Of a stretch of DNA of 64,000 nt, positions 1 through 11,217 are shown piece by piece (positions within the stretch are counted from its first letter, which is position 1; each line of letters opens with the position of its first letter). The position numbers were made by a program, and so were the translations under genes. The stretch is from Symbiodinium natans (lineage: Eukaryota; Sar; Dinophyceae; Suessiales; Symbiodiniaceae): positions 62,001 through 126,000 of the forward strand of contig CAJNDS010000150.1 of NCBI GenBank assembly GCA_905221605.1. The letters run 5' to 3'. The notes beneath the pieces are model-generated. The model worked only from the letters and a program-made list of their open reading frames with translations. It did no database searches and was not told the origin of the DNA.

Positions 1-1880
1 GCTTTTCACGAAGCATATGCAATGTGGAGGCTCGAAGTTCGGGCCACAAACACAGCAAGACGTGTCCTGAAAGAAGATATCTAACCCTAGATGAATTAAA
101 AGAAGCGTTTTTGAAACAATTGATAACAGCACCTCCACTTTGCCAAGCTTCTCGTGGCTCGGGCCTGCTTTGCCAAAGGCTTCGAGAACCTGCTTGAGCT
201 GGGTGTAACGAAGGCCGTCGGGACAGGCTGTCCTCAGCCAGCGCCAATGACGTGCGTGCCAGCTCATGTCAACTCACTTGGCAAAGGAACTCTTGGAAGG
301 CGCTTCGGATTGGTTTGTGTGCGACGTTTGTTTTCTTCCTTCAATCTCTTGAAGATTGCGCCACGTTCAAGGCAAGTCGCACAAGCGTCTCCACTTGTAG
401 GCGTGCCTCCTGTGTTCATGGCAGCATCTTTGGGATGGTACTGACAGCTGCAGTCAGCGAACCCAGATCGGAAACAATGAAGGAACTAGTCGGTAAGTAA
501 GGAAACCCAAGTCCATCATGGGTAGGGACCGAGTCAGAAAGCAGCACGGGCATGAATCAGGAAACAGCGCAGGAAACACGTAAATTTCCGTGAATGATGC
601 TTGGGTGGCAGAGCTTTGGAATCTTTTAGCCTTAAGCCTTCACTGCACGGAGGGCCAGGAATGAGCCTCGGGTGCTTTGGCCCCTTGTATCTTGGACGTG
701 CCTCATTCACTCCTGGCAACAGATGTCTCTACTATCTCGTTATTCGCCGAAGTTTCCAGATTTAGACCTGCCATGAATGTTGTCGGCCCGTGCCGGTGTG
801 CTTCTCATGGTGAACGACGCAGGCAGCACATGGCAGCACTGGTGATCCTCTAGCGACTCTAGCGAACACTGCTTCCATCTTGGTTGGCGAAGGGTCCAAG
901 TCAACTAAGTGTTCTTCCAATCCTCCAAGCTCTCAGCAAAACAAGACTCAGCAAGAAAGCAAGCCTTTTCCCTGAAAGGAACCCCTTGAAGCCTCTCAAT
1001 TCGAGCGTCCCCATACAACACAGCACAAACACTCCGCGCAGTGTCTATTATTCGCAAAACGGGAGAACCTTAGCACACACCGCAGAGCCACAGGGCTTCA
1101 ACTCCTGCATCTGAAGATATTGCCCTCAAAGCTATCAACTGCCCCAGGTTGCACCCACCACAAAAGTGCCCAGTTCCCACTGAAAGAAACGGCATCCTCT
1201 GGAATTTCAACCGGTGGTGCTGGATACCGGTACTTTGATTCGTTGCTGCTGCTGCTGCGATTGCCTCGTACAGGCTTCGACAAGCCCACTCTCGCCGTGC
1301 ACACAATACAAGGCGCACAACGCACATGCCTGCCCCACACACTCAATAGCTCGGCTGAGAGGCTGCGCACGCTTTCCGCTCTGCGCACGCTTTCCGCTCT
1401 GACGGGTGCATTGTCATTCTGAAATCCATAAAGCTGCTGAGCCAGATTGAGCTGCCTGGCACTGGTGCAGAAAGATCTGCGAGCAATCCCTTCCTACTCT
1501 CAGCTCAAGAGTCAAACCAATCTTCATGCGCCCACAGCCCGGCTGAAAGCAGCACGTGCAGCAGGTAGGCCTTCTCTCCTGGTTGGGCTGTGACCTTCGG
1601 GCAAATGGCGAACTAGTGAGAATGCTGGGTTTCTAGTTCTGTGCGGGTCGAAGAGTCTAAGGTTCGTGTTTGGGAGTGGTTTGGTGCCACGAGCCTGACG
1701 ACGGGACCCAAGGAGGGCCAATGCTGATCTCGGTCAGGGTGTCCCGGCTGAGCCATGTGCAGGCTGTCCTTGCAAGGGCCCATCAGGAGAACGAAAGCGA
1801 GCTGTGATTACATGCTGGAGAAGAGCGCACAGCAAAGGGCTTGTAAGCCGAACACCCCACATCCCAAACCCCGAATACAC
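1..1880. other. No supported gene; weak exon hints only
   Basis: I see no exon here that I would defend. A minus-strand stretch around 1203 to 1105 follows an AG acceptor and stays open in two frames, so it may be an exon, but the frame cannot be chosen. An 18-bp unit is duplicated in tandem at about 1367 to 1402. Composition resembles the gene-bearing sequence that follows, so introns or untranslated parts of a minus-strand gene are likely. Confidence 0.4.
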
Positions 1881-2062
1881 CTTGTGTCTAAGCCCTGTAG
1901 AGGCTGAAGGCTGGGAAAATGAGCCCCGGTATGCCCCGGTCCTTGTCCTGCCCGTAGTGGTGGTACTCCCATTCCCTGGACTTGGGGTAGCCATGAGGTC
2001 CCCTGCGTCAGGCTCAATGTTCAGCCCCGATTGAGACTTCGACACTTTGTACTCGCGATATG
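1881..2062 (-). CDS. Exon of an unrecognised minus-strand gene
   Basis: A 182-nt exon candidate. It starts after a pyrimidine-rich stretch ending in CTGCAG and ends at a GT donor (GACACAAG|GTGTAT). The predicted peptide begins AYREYKVSKSQSGLN, has an acidic IEPDAGD segment, then a Ser/Thr/Gly-rich low-complexity part (GNGSTTTTGRTRTG). This looks like a disordered linker or tail. No family recognised. It lies downstream, on the same strand, of the exon at 2869 to 2659 and may belong to the same gene. Confidence 0.45.
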
Positions 2063-2658
2063 CTGCAGCCATTCATGTTCTGGTTTATGATGAGCGAGAA
2101 GTACAATAGCAACAATATTTGACTGCACCATGAGCAAGTTCTGCGACGGTAGGCTGCAGAGTGGAAGACCATGGCGACGGAACAGAGGCGGGAGCCCATT
2201 GCAGCGGCGGTTTTGCACTTCGGAGGGAGCATGCGCGCGGGACCGAAGGCGAGAGCCCGATATCGCACACCGCCACGGGCCACATCTCGCAACAACGGGT
2301 GCACAAAGCAAAGCCGTCCAGGAGTTCGAGAGGCGGGAATGTACTGGCACAGGACCAAAGTGGAGCCCCACTAGGACATGGGCGAGAGCGCGATTTGTCA
2401 AGTTATGAAAACCGCGACCCTCGAAATCCACAGGCAAGCCCGCGCCCAGGAAGGAGGATAGTCTTGACGCAAGTTGTGTGCCGAGCGCCCCGGGAGCAGC
2501 CGCGCGCCGCAAGCGGCACGGCAACCCAACCCTCCTTACCTTTCAACGACAAAGCAGAAGAGCTAAGAAGTGGCAATCATATTGTGGATGGGGGCAGTGT
2601 GGCCATCTCATGGTGCACATGATGCTTCATGCCTGCCCATATCTGTGCAGAAAGGCAC

Positions 2659-3017
2659 CTTTGCGGGTGAGTCCAGCTGTCCAGCTTCTTTCTCCGACCC
2701 AGTGTTCCTCCGGGAGGAGGCTTTCAAAAGCTTGGAACTTCAGGAGGGTGGGAATATTAGTAGCATGGCCATCATGGCATCTCGCCCCCCACAGTTTGAA
2801 GCCTGCGAACTGCTTGGCATCCCGCTCCGAGATCAGTGACTCAACGTGCTTGGCCGGTCTCAGATAGTCCTGGCAAGCACAGAAAGGTCGCCAAGCGTCC
2901 ATCATGGAATGAAACAAGCCAAAACCCGCCAAGGGGTCGTGAATCGAACTTGCGCGAGTAGTCCTCCCAAGCAGCCAGCTTGTTGTTTCCCACCGCTGCG
3001 TGGAGGAGCAGTTCCAC
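2659..3017 (-). CDS. Two exons (or one shifted exon) of an unrecognised gene
   Basis: Coding potential on the minus strand is strong. The first part starts at 3017 after the acceptor GCTTTCCACCAG and reads VELLLHAAVGNNKLAAWEDY, then SRKFDSRP. The second part reads DYLRPAKHVESLISERDAKQ and ends near 2659 at a GT donor (CGCAAAG|GTGCC). The frames of the two parts differ by one base near 2932. Either a very short intron ending at TGCTTGCCAG (exon start 2869) separates them, or a frameshift does. No domain recognised. An 11-bp tandem repeat lies just upstream at about 3078 to 3121, probably in an intron. Confidence 0.5.
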
Positions 3018-3077
3018 CTGGTGGAAAGCCAGCGGAGTCATCCCATAGGATCCATGCACATCATGCATCATGCACAT

Positions 3078-3121
3078 CACATGCAGTCACATGCAGTCAC
3101 ATGCAGTCACATGCAGTCACA
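3078..3121. repeat. 11-bp tandem repeat, four copies
   Basis: The unit CATGCAGTCAC is repeated four times with almost no change, next to a CATCATGCA-rich stretch. It lies between two minus-strand exon candidates, so probably in an intron. Confidence 0.85.
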
Positions 3122-3423
3122 TATTCACATCAACGCCTCTGCTAGCGGCCAGTCCTGGAAGTGCTCCACCTCGGCATGGGGCTGTGTAAGGGCACATCGA
3201 TGCAGCGGAGGCAATTTTGCGTTGAAGCGGGAACGTCCACATCGTCCACTCAGGGTGCAGGAACATGCTCTTATGTGGATCTGTGACAAGGCACCTTCGA
3301 GCGCACGTCAAAGGCGGCATTGCGAAAGTCGCAGGACATCCGGAAGGACTCCTTGGATACGGTGTCAATCCATCATACGCAGTTCGCATAGCACAACCTC
3401 GATGTACAAACCCCCGCGACCTC

Positions 3424-3516
3424 CTAGCAGGATCACAAGCCAACACAGCTGGCCAAAGCGCCGTCAGGGCCTTGTCAAGCTGGTCCCAAGATTCTTGTGA
3501 GAAGTCCCCATCGCCT
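3424..3516 (-). CDS. Exon candidate, unrecognised gene
   Basis: A 93-nt minus-strand exon candidate encodes GDGDFSQESWDQLDKAL followed by TALWPAVLACDPA. It follows an AG acceptor (TTTGAG) and ends at CCTGCTAG|GAGGTC, a GA-type donor like others in this window. It may be an upstream exon of the gene at 3017 to 2659. Function unknown. Confidence 0.4.
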
Positions 3517-4633
3517 CTCAAATCAGCACTGGCTGAAACACCCGTATGGACATTCACAGCTACAGCACACATCGATTGAAGCCGCACACCAGGCCTGGCA
3601 GCGAGCAATCCACATCAAGGAAACCCTTGAAGCCAGAAGGCGCCTTGATGCGACCAGTAGTTGAAACAGGATTTGGGGGATTCGGGGTATTTGAGGGCCT
3701 CTGGGGGGTTTTGCGGTTTAGAATTCAGGGTTCATGCAACACAGGGGAGGTCCGGGCCATCCTCCGGGTTTTCAGAACACACGAGGGCTTCACCCCATCG
3801 CCAACATTCGTCAAAAACATCCGTGATGAGCTGGCTAAAGAGGTAGTGCTTTCGAACACGCCCAGCCTCTGAGAAGAATATCATGATGGGACGCCCACGT
3901 CCATCTGCTGGGAGGATGTGATACCTGCACTCAGCCGCAATCTATGTGCTTCAGCCAAGTCACGACACACGAGGAATCTTTCCGTTGCCAGACTGCCAGA
4001 ATGAACCCCAAAACACGCATGCCTTGCACCTCCGAATCAGCAAAACATAAATGGCATGTTGTGTTAAACCCGTGATGAATTGCATTCTCTCTGTGTTTTC
4101 AGACCTGGCACGTTGTCAGATTAAATGCGCCCGATTTGTCATCTTACTCAGCCCCAAGCCCGAGCCAAGCAAACAATACTGCCAGCAGTGGTCGCCCCAA
4201 AAAGAGATACAGAAGAATCGGGAAGAACTCAGGAACGATGGTGACCCCAGTCGTGGTGACGGTTGCCCAGAGAACACTGATACAACGCCTACACGTTGAG
4301 TCATGACAAGTATTCTGAAGATTCAGGCAAGGATCGTGTCCGGGACCTTACGCGCAAACATGGGAAGCACCAACGCCACATCCAGCTCAGAAGGGCTCGA
4401 AGGTGGCAAATGCGCCTTGAATCGACGCTCAACCTGCAGAGTTTGATTCCATCCACGGACCCAAAAGCAAACTGACAGTCTAGTGTTCAGGGTTTAGCGT
4501 TTAGGATTTGAGTGTTTTCGCCTCCTGCAGCGTTGGACACACGCGATCGAGGTAGCAACCTGCGACGTTTGATATGGGACTGTTGCGCCGAACACCGCTG
4601 CACATTGAGATTTTGCAGCTTTGTGCAATACAC

Positions 4634-4850
4634 CGGTCCAATCATCTGAGGTTCCGGCTTGCCAATGTGCTTCGAAGCTCTTGGTAGAAAAGATCAAACG
4701 TCTCCTGGCAAGAAGCATCTCTCGCTCATCAGGCCTTAGATACGATTCAGTGGTCACGTCCTCTGACTCCGTCAGTGAGGCCGGCAATGTTCGCATGCCA
4801 ACGTAGTCAATGAACTTCTCCACTTCACTCCTAAGCATGAGTTCGAGACG
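4634..4850 (-). CDS. Exon of an unrecognised multi-exon gene
   Basis: A 217-nt minus-strand exon with a textbook acceptor (GGCTTTTTCAG|CGT) and a GT donor (GACCG|GTGTAT). It encodes RLELMLRSEVEKFIDYVGMR, an acidic loop (TESEDVTTESY) and LRPDEREMLLARRRLIF. The peptide is charged and helix-prone with no membrane segment. It probably follows the exon at 5270 to 5140. The 289-nt intron between them carries an AT-rich microsatellite (about 5020 to 5090). No family recognised. Confidence 0.55.
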
Positions 4851-5139
4851 CTGAAAAAGCCAGCCCTCGCTACATCCAAACTCTGGATGCCTCAGCCTCA
4901 CTTCACACTGGTGTTACATATCAAGCAACTGAAGCCGTGCAAGTCGCATGCACAGCTTGTGACCGGGCCACACTAGCATGCCAAAGCCAGTGACTCTACA
5001 TGCACCATGTGCACACACATACACATATGTATACATATATATATATATCTATCTATCTATTCATATCTGTACTTATTTATACACATATGTCTGTATCGTG
5101 TTTTGCTCGTATCAAAGGCGAATCAGAGGGATGACCCAC

Positions 5140-5270
5140 CTTGCTCCGATTTTGTGAGTCTTTGGTCAAGGCGCTCACTTGCAACACGAAGAATCGTATT
5201 GCTCAGCCCCACGTCTTCTAGGGTGGCTTGCAGGTACTCGCCTTGCAACCGAACAGAAGACTCAGGAGAG
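5140..5270 (-). CDS. Exon of an unrecognised multi-exon gene
   Basis: A minus-strand exon after GCTGTGCAAG (5270), or alternatively after CTCCTGAG (5260). It ends at a strong donor, GCAAG|GTGGGT. It encodes GEYLQATLEDVGLSNTILR and VASERLDQRLTKSEQ, a helix-prone segment. It is likely joined to the exon at 4850 to 4634. Function unknown. Confidence 0.55.
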
Positions 5271-5472
5271 CTTGCACAGCAAAATGCGAGCGCAACAGGC
5301 CCCAAGGACTTTGGAGGAGCGGGCAATGAGCGACATCAGTAGCAACACACACAGCAGACGTCCTACAGTTGCAGCTGATGCTCAGGGGACGTGCAACGTC
5401 TCATCCTCCTCGGCAATGTCTGGCAAAGGCTGCCCGAAGGCCTGGGTTGGTTCGCTTGATCTGAACTAAATG

Positions 5473-5574
5473 GTGACTCGTTGGGATGTTGCCCCTTATA
5501 CTAACAGTCCTGAATAGGAGTTTCATCCCTATCAGGGACTGTTAGTATAAGGGGGAACATCCCAAGTGACTCGT
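5473..5574. mobile_element. 84-bp MITE-like hairpin with 9-bp target duplication
   Basis: A near-perfect inverted repeat. The left arm starts TGGGATGTTGCCCCTTATAC and the right arm ends GTATAAGGGGGAACATCCCA, around a loop of about 9 bases. The element (5482 to 5565) is flanked on both sides by GTGACTCGT (5473 to 5481 and 5566 to 5574). Such a flanking duplication is typical of DNA-transposon insertion; 8 to 9 bp fits hAT- or Mutator-like elements. It carries no coding capacity. It lies between the exon at 6555 to 6237 and the exon at 5270 to 5140, probably in an intron. Confidence 0.8.
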
Positions 5575-6236
5575 GATGACGAAGACGTCTGGGTTGTGCC
5601 AACTCCACCAGGCTGAGGTGTTCACATCAAAGTTGCCGAATGGCAGCGGCACCTGAGGGGGGGGGGGGCGCATAAGGGAACCCAGCGCTTGACCTTTCTG
5701 TTGGGGCTACATGAGTCGCAGGGAGCCATTCGCCCCGCAGAACCAAAAACAAACGAACCCAACAACGACTTTCCAAGAAATACTTCGAACTTTCTAGGAC
5801 CCTATCACTCCAAACAGGCCCGGCAATCAACCCAGACAGGCATCAACATGAGTTGCAGTTGCGTCGGCTGGATCTGCAAGAACGAATAAGACCCAAACGG
5901 TGAAGGTCTTCAAAAATGGAAGCCATGAGCCGACTCAGCCCACACTACACGCCACAGTCACATCCCTAGACTCCCGACACCTAGGCCAGCAACCTCGAAG
6001 ACCACTGCACCAAACCGAAAGCACGATGGTTCCGGACGTGAGACGTGAGTCTTCGAAACGAGGCACAAATGGCAGAGCTTCTGCTGAAAGCTTCCCATCT
6101 GTCCCAGCCTGGGCTTGGAGTTGCTGAGGCATGCTCAGGACCTCTAAGGCTGTTTAAAAGGGCTTCACGGCTCAAAGCTTGGGGTTGAAAAGGTTTTGCA
6201 AAAGGCGTTTTTCTGGCAGAAGGAGTGTTCTGAAGC

Positions 6237-6555
6237 CTTTCAAAGATGCCGGGCGCAGGGCTGTAAGCTCCAACTCCTCCTGCTCTATCCTGTCAACCAA
6301 ACGACGCATGCGAATGCGTCGGTGAGAGTTACGGTCCGCCCCACTTATGAATGGGGTCCTTTCAGCTTCCAGTTGCTCATCCTCGCTTTCCTCCTCGTCG
6401 AAGTTTTCCCCTGCCAAAAAAGCGGCCTGGGTGGCGAGGATGGAATCTGCTGGAGAGGTCTGTAGCTGAATCCACCCCCAACCCTCGGCCCGAACTGGGA
6501 GTGGCACCACCGCCGACTCCATCTGCCCGGCCAGAGCCTTATCCGCCGATGACAC
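6237..6555 (-). CDS. Large exon with acidic segment, unrecognised gene
   Basis: A minus-strand exon after a good acceptor (CCCTGCTTTGCAG|GTGTC). The frame stays open past 6237 to 6172, but a GC donor (TTGAAAG|GCTTC) at 6237 is the likely end. It encodes VSSADKALAGQMESAVVPLP, a strongly acidic stretch (FDEEESEDEQLEAE) and a basic helix (HRRIRMRRLVDRIEQEELEL). The acidic-then-basic pattern suggests a soluble, perhaps nuclear, protein. This is inference only. It may share a gene with the exons at 5270 and 4850. Confidence 0.5.
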
Positions 6556-6835
6556 CTGCAAAGCAGGGCCTATGACAACATTCAGGTCATGACAGTCGCT
6601 CAGGACTCCTGACACAGACTCGCCCGAAAACACTTCCTTCGCATGTGAATGCTGTGTTGTTCTCATTCCCTCATGTGTCAACCAGCAACCATCACCGTAG
6701 CATCACACGTGCTAGCTACACAGATTCGGGGGGGGGGGGGGTACCATATTGTTTATGATTTGTGTATATATATATACATATAGGTATATATGGATGAACA
6801 CGTGTGTACCTACATGTACACAAAAACCACTTTAC

Positions 6836-7017
6836 TTTCGGGCCACCCGCATCTGTGTGCTGCACTTTGCGCTCGTCGCCTGGACGTTGCCTCCCTCCTC
6901 ATCTTGCTGAAGCTGCTTCAGAAGGCTGAGTGCGACGACCTCCGTTCCCTCCTCAGGCATGTCAGCGCGAAATGTGAGAACGTGCCTGCACCCCTTCACG
7001 CCGTCACACCACAGTCC
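6836..7017 (-). CDS. Exon candidate, unrecognised gene
   Basis: A 182-nt minus-strand exon after CCAATATTCTGCAG|GGA, ending at a GTAAAG donor. It encodes GLWCDGVKGCRHVLTFRADM, then EGTEVVALSLLKQLQQDEEG. A shorter version beginning at the GAG of EGTEVV is also possible. Its end phase does not fit directly onto the next exon at 6555, so a small exon or another donor is missing. Function unknown. Confidence 0.45.
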
Positions 7018-7156
7018 CTGCAGAATATTGGCATGCAAGGGTCCCTTTTGACCTGGTCCGCGGGGTGAATCTCCTTGCAGATCTCATCATGTTCACACAT
7101 GCCCTAAAGCCATGGATTCTTCATAAGCGTCCGCGCGCCGCTAACAGCTCATACAC

Positions 7157-7273
7157 CTGTCGCCTGAACCAAAGGCAGTTTAGTTCTCAAAGTGTCTGCG
7201 AACTGCTCCGCGGCATTCTGTCCATTGTTCGACCAAAGGTACCAATCCGCCTCTGCCTCTTGGTCCACACGCG
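7157..7273 (-). CDS. Exon candidate, unrecognised gene
   Basis: A minus-strand exon after TTTTATTGTGTAG. The end is either a GC donor (GGTTCAG|GCGACA) or a GT donor at 7157. It encodes RVDQEAEADWYLWSNNGQN, then AAEQFADTLRTKLPLVQ. It is soluble and helix-prone. It could precede the exon at 7017 to 6836. No family recognised. Confidence 0.5.
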
Positions 7274-8015
7274 CTACACAATAAAACTGAAAAAAGACTG
7301 ATCGTGGAAGATGCCACCGCAACAACTAAGCCGACAGCCTGCCATGAACCGCCAGCATTTGGATCCCATGCTTTGTTCGGCCACCAAGATTGCCAATCTT
7401 CATGTTCACTACCTGACCGATGACGCGAGAATGGCAGGCAGATGGGTTGGGTCCAAAGTGGACACCTGGCGTCATACCTGTGGTGGTTCTGGGGCGCTAC
7501 GGTCGTCTGACATTGCATAGGTCAGTTCTATTCGCGACAAATTCGCGCCTGCGGCGTATGCAGCGCTGTGCTCAGGCCACGCGGGACCCGTGGCAGGCAC
7601 GCTTGTCGATCCATCGTACATGTCCAAAAGAAGCCAATGCTAAGCGAAGCACAAGCTAACAGCACGTAACAACTTTGTGAGGTTCTGAAATCAATGCACC
7701 TATCAAAGGTTGCCAGAAATTCTGCAACAACAGATGCTCTTTTCCCGCTGCTGGGAACCAAGGGCAGGGAAGCATTGCAACACTGGCTGCTACTTCAGGC
7801 CAGGATGGCTGGCAAACTCCAATTGCGCCCGTAGCATACCCCAGACATCCCCGCTGTCCAGGCACCCTGCAAGAATTCTGTGGGACTCCACTCGCCCTCC
7901 GCGTTGTCGAGCTCGCCGGTCGATGTGCCCTCATCACACAACTAGCTATTTAAAGGAAGAAAACATCGCCAAAGCTGGCGATGAATTTAATTAAGTCCAG
8001 AAGACTGATCCCCAC

Positions 8016-9084
8016 CTCACTGGGCATGTACTTGCGCACCTGGACCTCTGAGCCGAAGCATGCCAAAAGCTCTGGCACCTTGGTTTGCATTGCGGTACAT
8101 TGCGGAAGGCGCAGCAGAGATGGGCACGAACCTTACAGAGAAGCGTTCGACAGCAGCCCCATAGCCACATCTCGAATCCGCACATGGGTTTGCAACACAG
8201 GAATTTTTGCTCGCAGCACCATAGAGGCCTGCAAGGATCCCCATGCACCCTAGCCTGGTAGGGAGTCGGACAGGTCTCTCCCAGCGCAAGAAGCAATCGT
8301 GCACCGCTTGAGCGTGAGGCTATGCTAGCCGTCAGCACTTCTGCGTTTGTATTTGCACATGTGCGTATTCTCCCACAGCTACAAATTCGACCCCCCACTG
8401 GTGCAAAGAGTTGCCACGAGATCTAATGTGTCGGACTACTCGAACAGCAGCATGTAATCGGTGTCCCAAACGCCCGAGGCAGGAACCCCAAGCAAATGGT
8501 CGATGTGCCAATGCGTTACGACCTGGGGATTGCAAGACAAACAATCGACTAACTTCATGACCGAGACATGCTGAGAAAAACACGATTTGTGAAATATTGT
8601 GGCAGCCTTGCTCAGCCATTGTTTTCAGCAAGTCCTGGCACGTGTGCATCATTTTCGGACGCCGTCAAGATGCTTGCCTACAAGGAGACTACCACTGCAC
8701 CATGCCAACACACGCATGCACCAACCTGAGGTGCGGTCCTGCAACACTCCGGGTTTTCCCTCGCCCGCATCGACAAGGATCCGGCTGCTTCCAGTCCCCA
8801 CCTCAGTCAACGATCCCCGGGGCAGGCGAAAGCCACTCACTCTGCCATGCATCCTTCAAACCGTCGTGGCCTGATCCTTTTTGTTCATCCTTTACGTTGT
8901 CTCTTCACCGGCACTCTCAGGAGCCAGCGAGATACAAGTTTGTCCCCGTCAGCGTGAACGAACTTGCGCAAGACATGGCAAATGATCGAAAAACCGTTGC
9001 ATGGATTGTGCTCCGCTCCCTGGCCTGGGATTCCGCCCGAGAATGCGGATAACCCTGTCGGATAAGCGGGCCACCTGATAACTT
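8016..9084 (-). CDS. LACTB2: LACTB2-like metallo-beta-lactamase-fold hydrolase, N-terminal exons
   Basis: Six minus-strand exons join in frame: 9084-9025, 8962-8929, 8801-8739, 8634-8584, 8522-8487 and 8078-8016. The peptide runs ARLSDRVIRILGRNP, SSFTLTGTNLYL, VGTGSSRILVDAGEGK, DLLKTMAEQG, HNISQIVVTHWHIDHLLG and VPELLACFGSEVQVRKYM. The HWHIDH segment is the HxHxDH metal-binding motif, and the upstream strands match the LACTB2 subgroup, whose animal members are single-strand-specific endoribonucleases. Introns are 61 to 127 nt except one of 408 nt. Donors are GC (9024, 8928), GA (8738) and GT (8583, 8486). The first exon with the start codon is not found. The PGHT-motif half of the domain, expected below 8016, was not placed; a fragment near 7721 to 7678 (NFWQPLIGALISEP) is a weak candidate. 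The gene may be longer than shown or truncated. Confidence 0.85.
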
Positions 9085-9229
9085 CTGGGGGGGAAGAATG
9101 TCCAGCGCGAACCACACTCCAAGCCCATCAAAGCCGGCCTCTGGGAGGGCCGGTGGCACTGGTACGGCGCACGGCTGCACTTCCAGCGCGATACTGCTGT
9201 TGCACCTGAAGAAGTTCAAGAGGCAACGG

Positions 9230-9280
9230 CAGCTGCAACAGCAATGGCAACGGCAACGGCAACAGCAACAGCAACAAAAA
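9230..9280. repeat. CAACGG/CAACAG microsatellite
   Basis: An imperfect trinucleotide-type run of CAG, CAA and CGG units. On the plus strand it would read as Gln/Arg-rich, but it lies among minus-strand exons and is probably intronic upstream of the LACTB2-like exons. Confidence 0.7.
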
Positions 9281-9405
9281 CTATCGCTGAGCATGGCACC
9301 GACATTTGCAACTAGCAACCTGCCGCTGCCAAAGAAACACACTGCACTCACACCATATCACGTGACACGCAGACCATGTGGTTAAACACGACACATCACG
9401 ACACA

Positions 9406-9581
9406 TCAATCACCGGCTGCACCGGCTGACTGGAACTTGGGGCCTTTCCACTGCACCATCTGGATGCCAACATGCACCGAAACAGCTGTCCAATTGTCTT
9501 GGATGATCCACTCCTTCTGGCCTACGGCATGTTCCGACACGAACGTGCAAGCTTCAAATGAAAGTGGTAAACCTATCTGTT
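9406..9581 (-). CDS. Exon with stop codon, unrecognised
   Basis: A minus-strand stretch follows an excellent acceptor (CCTTTTTTTCTGCAG) and runs open to a TGA at 9408 to 9406. It encodes QIGLPLSFEACTFVSEHAVG, then QKEWIIQDNWTAVSVHVGIQ and MVQWKGPKFQSAG. It sits between the TMEM14-like gene and the LACTB2-like gene on the same strand, so it may be the last exon of a small gene or an early exon of the LACTB2-like gene. No family recognised. Confidence 0.45.
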
Positions 9582-9748
9582 CTGCAGAAAAAAAGGCCCG
9601 CGGAATACATGAACAGCGCAAACTGCGCGTCCCGGGGCCCAGGGTGTCACATTTTCAACAAAGTGGTGCAGATGCCCATCACCCACCATGTCGCCGCATT
9701 TTTCCACGACTCAATTGCAGGCAGTCAGGGTACTCAAAGATCTCGAGG

Positions 9749-10116
9749 CTACTTCTGAATCTTCAACACGTTGAAGCATAGCCCTGCGGCACTCAAGGCC
9801 GCAACCAGCCCAGCTGGCATGGCTTTCTTCGTTTTCACCAAGCGCATGCCCATGATCATCATCAACATGGCCTGGCATAGTGTCAACCAACCCAAGCAAG
9901 GCAAGTGCAGATGCAAAAGGAAAAATGTGCGTTGGGCTATCCTGCTAAAACTAAACATTTTCAGGCATCTTGCAGCCGAGGCGCGCATATTGCGGCCGCA
10001 GCCTTGAACCGCCCGGTTTGCCCACATGCGATGAGCGCTAAGCCACTTGTTCCACCAGCCACTAGTGACGGCACACTCCCTTTGGCAGCATATCCAGCGA
10101 ACCCACCCGCTGCAAC
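9749..10116 (-). CDS. TMEM14: TMEM14-family (UPF0136) small membrane protein
   Basis: Two minus-strand exons match the TMEM14 family, small proteins with several membrane helices; animal TMEM14C acts in the mitochondrial inner membrane in heme synthesis. The upstream exon starts at 10116 after GATGTGAG and reads VAAGGFAGYAAKGSVPSLVA, then GGTSGLALIA, matching the first conserved helix pair. The downstream exon carries MLMMIMGMRLVKTKKAMPAG and LVAALSAAGLCFNVLKIQK and ends at TAG (9751 to 9749), matching the conserved C-terminal helix and its MPAGL motif. The frames differ, so an intron separates them. The best acceptors are TTTTAGCAG (about 9947) and CTATGCCAG (about 9863); the donor is not fixed. 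The first exon with Met lies upstream and was not found. The position next to LINE debris may mean the 5' end is disrupted. Confidence 0.8.
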
Positions 10117-10427
10117 CTCACATCTCACTTGGAAGGAACTTGGGACATGGCTTCACGAAAACTCCCCAAACAATAGCATGACATGTTACAAAAGTGCATC
10201 GTTGACGCCACGGCACTGCCGCCCCGATTGCGGTGTTAGCGTCCATGTTACCGCCACTGTGCTAAATCACCGTGGCACTTCCAAAGACCCGGTGCTGTGC
10301 ACTCAAGCTATTATCATTAAGTATAATCATGTCAACGCCACTAACTGACACCCAACTTTGGTTGCCCATGCTGTCTTGATGAACGTGTCGAACAAACACA
10401 CATGTTGCGTACTCAAGCAATCATCAT
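10117..10427. other. Upstream of the TMEM14-like gene; nothing clear
   Basis: The missing first exon of the TMEM14-like gene is expected here or beyond the LINE debris. I see no convincing start. Two short copies of an AAGCAATCATCATT/AAGCTATTATCATT-like motif (about 10305 and 10415) hint at a small duplication. Confidence 0.3.
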
Positions 10428-11204
10428 TTGGAACTCTGGTTGAAACATGGGCGTGAATGGCGTGATGTATGTTTGTCTTTGCCCGTGACTCACGCCAGCG
10501 GCGTCAGCACGTCCAAAAAACGAAAACTCCCGTGGCCGCGCAGCTGCCGAGCACCTCAACGGTGCTGCTGGCCACACGACCGCGGCCGAAGAAAACCCAA
10601 GGCATCCCAAGGCGCACCACGCAAGGTAGCATCGATACCCGACCGGCTCTGGCCCTCGACCAAGCCGCCCAGCGCAAGCGCCGCCACACCTACCCTGAAT
10701 TGGGAAAGGGCACGCCGATGCCGCCTTGTTGTGTTCGGTGTCGAGGTCGGCGGCTCGAGGCAGCCCGCGCCTGCGGCCCTACGCGCCACCGCATGCGGTT
10801 CCTGGGTGCAGCGCTGGAGTGGCATTCTGTCCGTCGCGGCGATCTCTGCAATGTCGTTGCTGAAGCTGCCGCTGCACGTGGATGAACCCGAGCTGCACCT
10901 TGCGGATTCACGCTGGACTGCTGCTCCCGCTCGCGTGGCGAGCAGCGTGAGCAGACGCATAGGCCTGTACAGGGACCGGGACTTGGGACGACCTGCGGAA
11001 AATAGTGTGTCAGAAACCCGTATGGCATGCCATCGCAGCCGCGCTAGCAAAGGAACCCAGACCCAGTCTGGAAGCTACCGTGCAACGAGTGTGGCGGCAA
11101 CGACGGCGCACCCAACGCGCAGCAACACGTGGATTGACCAATGTGAAATGCTCAATTTGAATTTTTTTTCGACCAAGCAAGAAGTCAAGCATCCGTCGGC
11201 GTGA
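10428..11204 (+). mobile_element. LINE-like element fragment, C-terminal region, frameshifted
   Basis: This is a decayed copy of the C-terminal part of a non-LTR retrotransposon polyprotein of the kind abundant in dinoflagellates. In one frame (about 10620 to 10703) it reads KRRHTYPEL; it then shifts frame near 10703 and continues ERARRCRLVVFGVEVGG. The same order, YPEL followed by a V-GSEVGG-like segment, occurs in the minus-strand piece at 15.1 to 15.5 kb, which supports common descent. Frameshifts and loss of the upstream reverse-transcriptase domain show it is dead. Confidence 0.7.
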
Positions 11205-11217
11205 GTCTAGTGGCGGC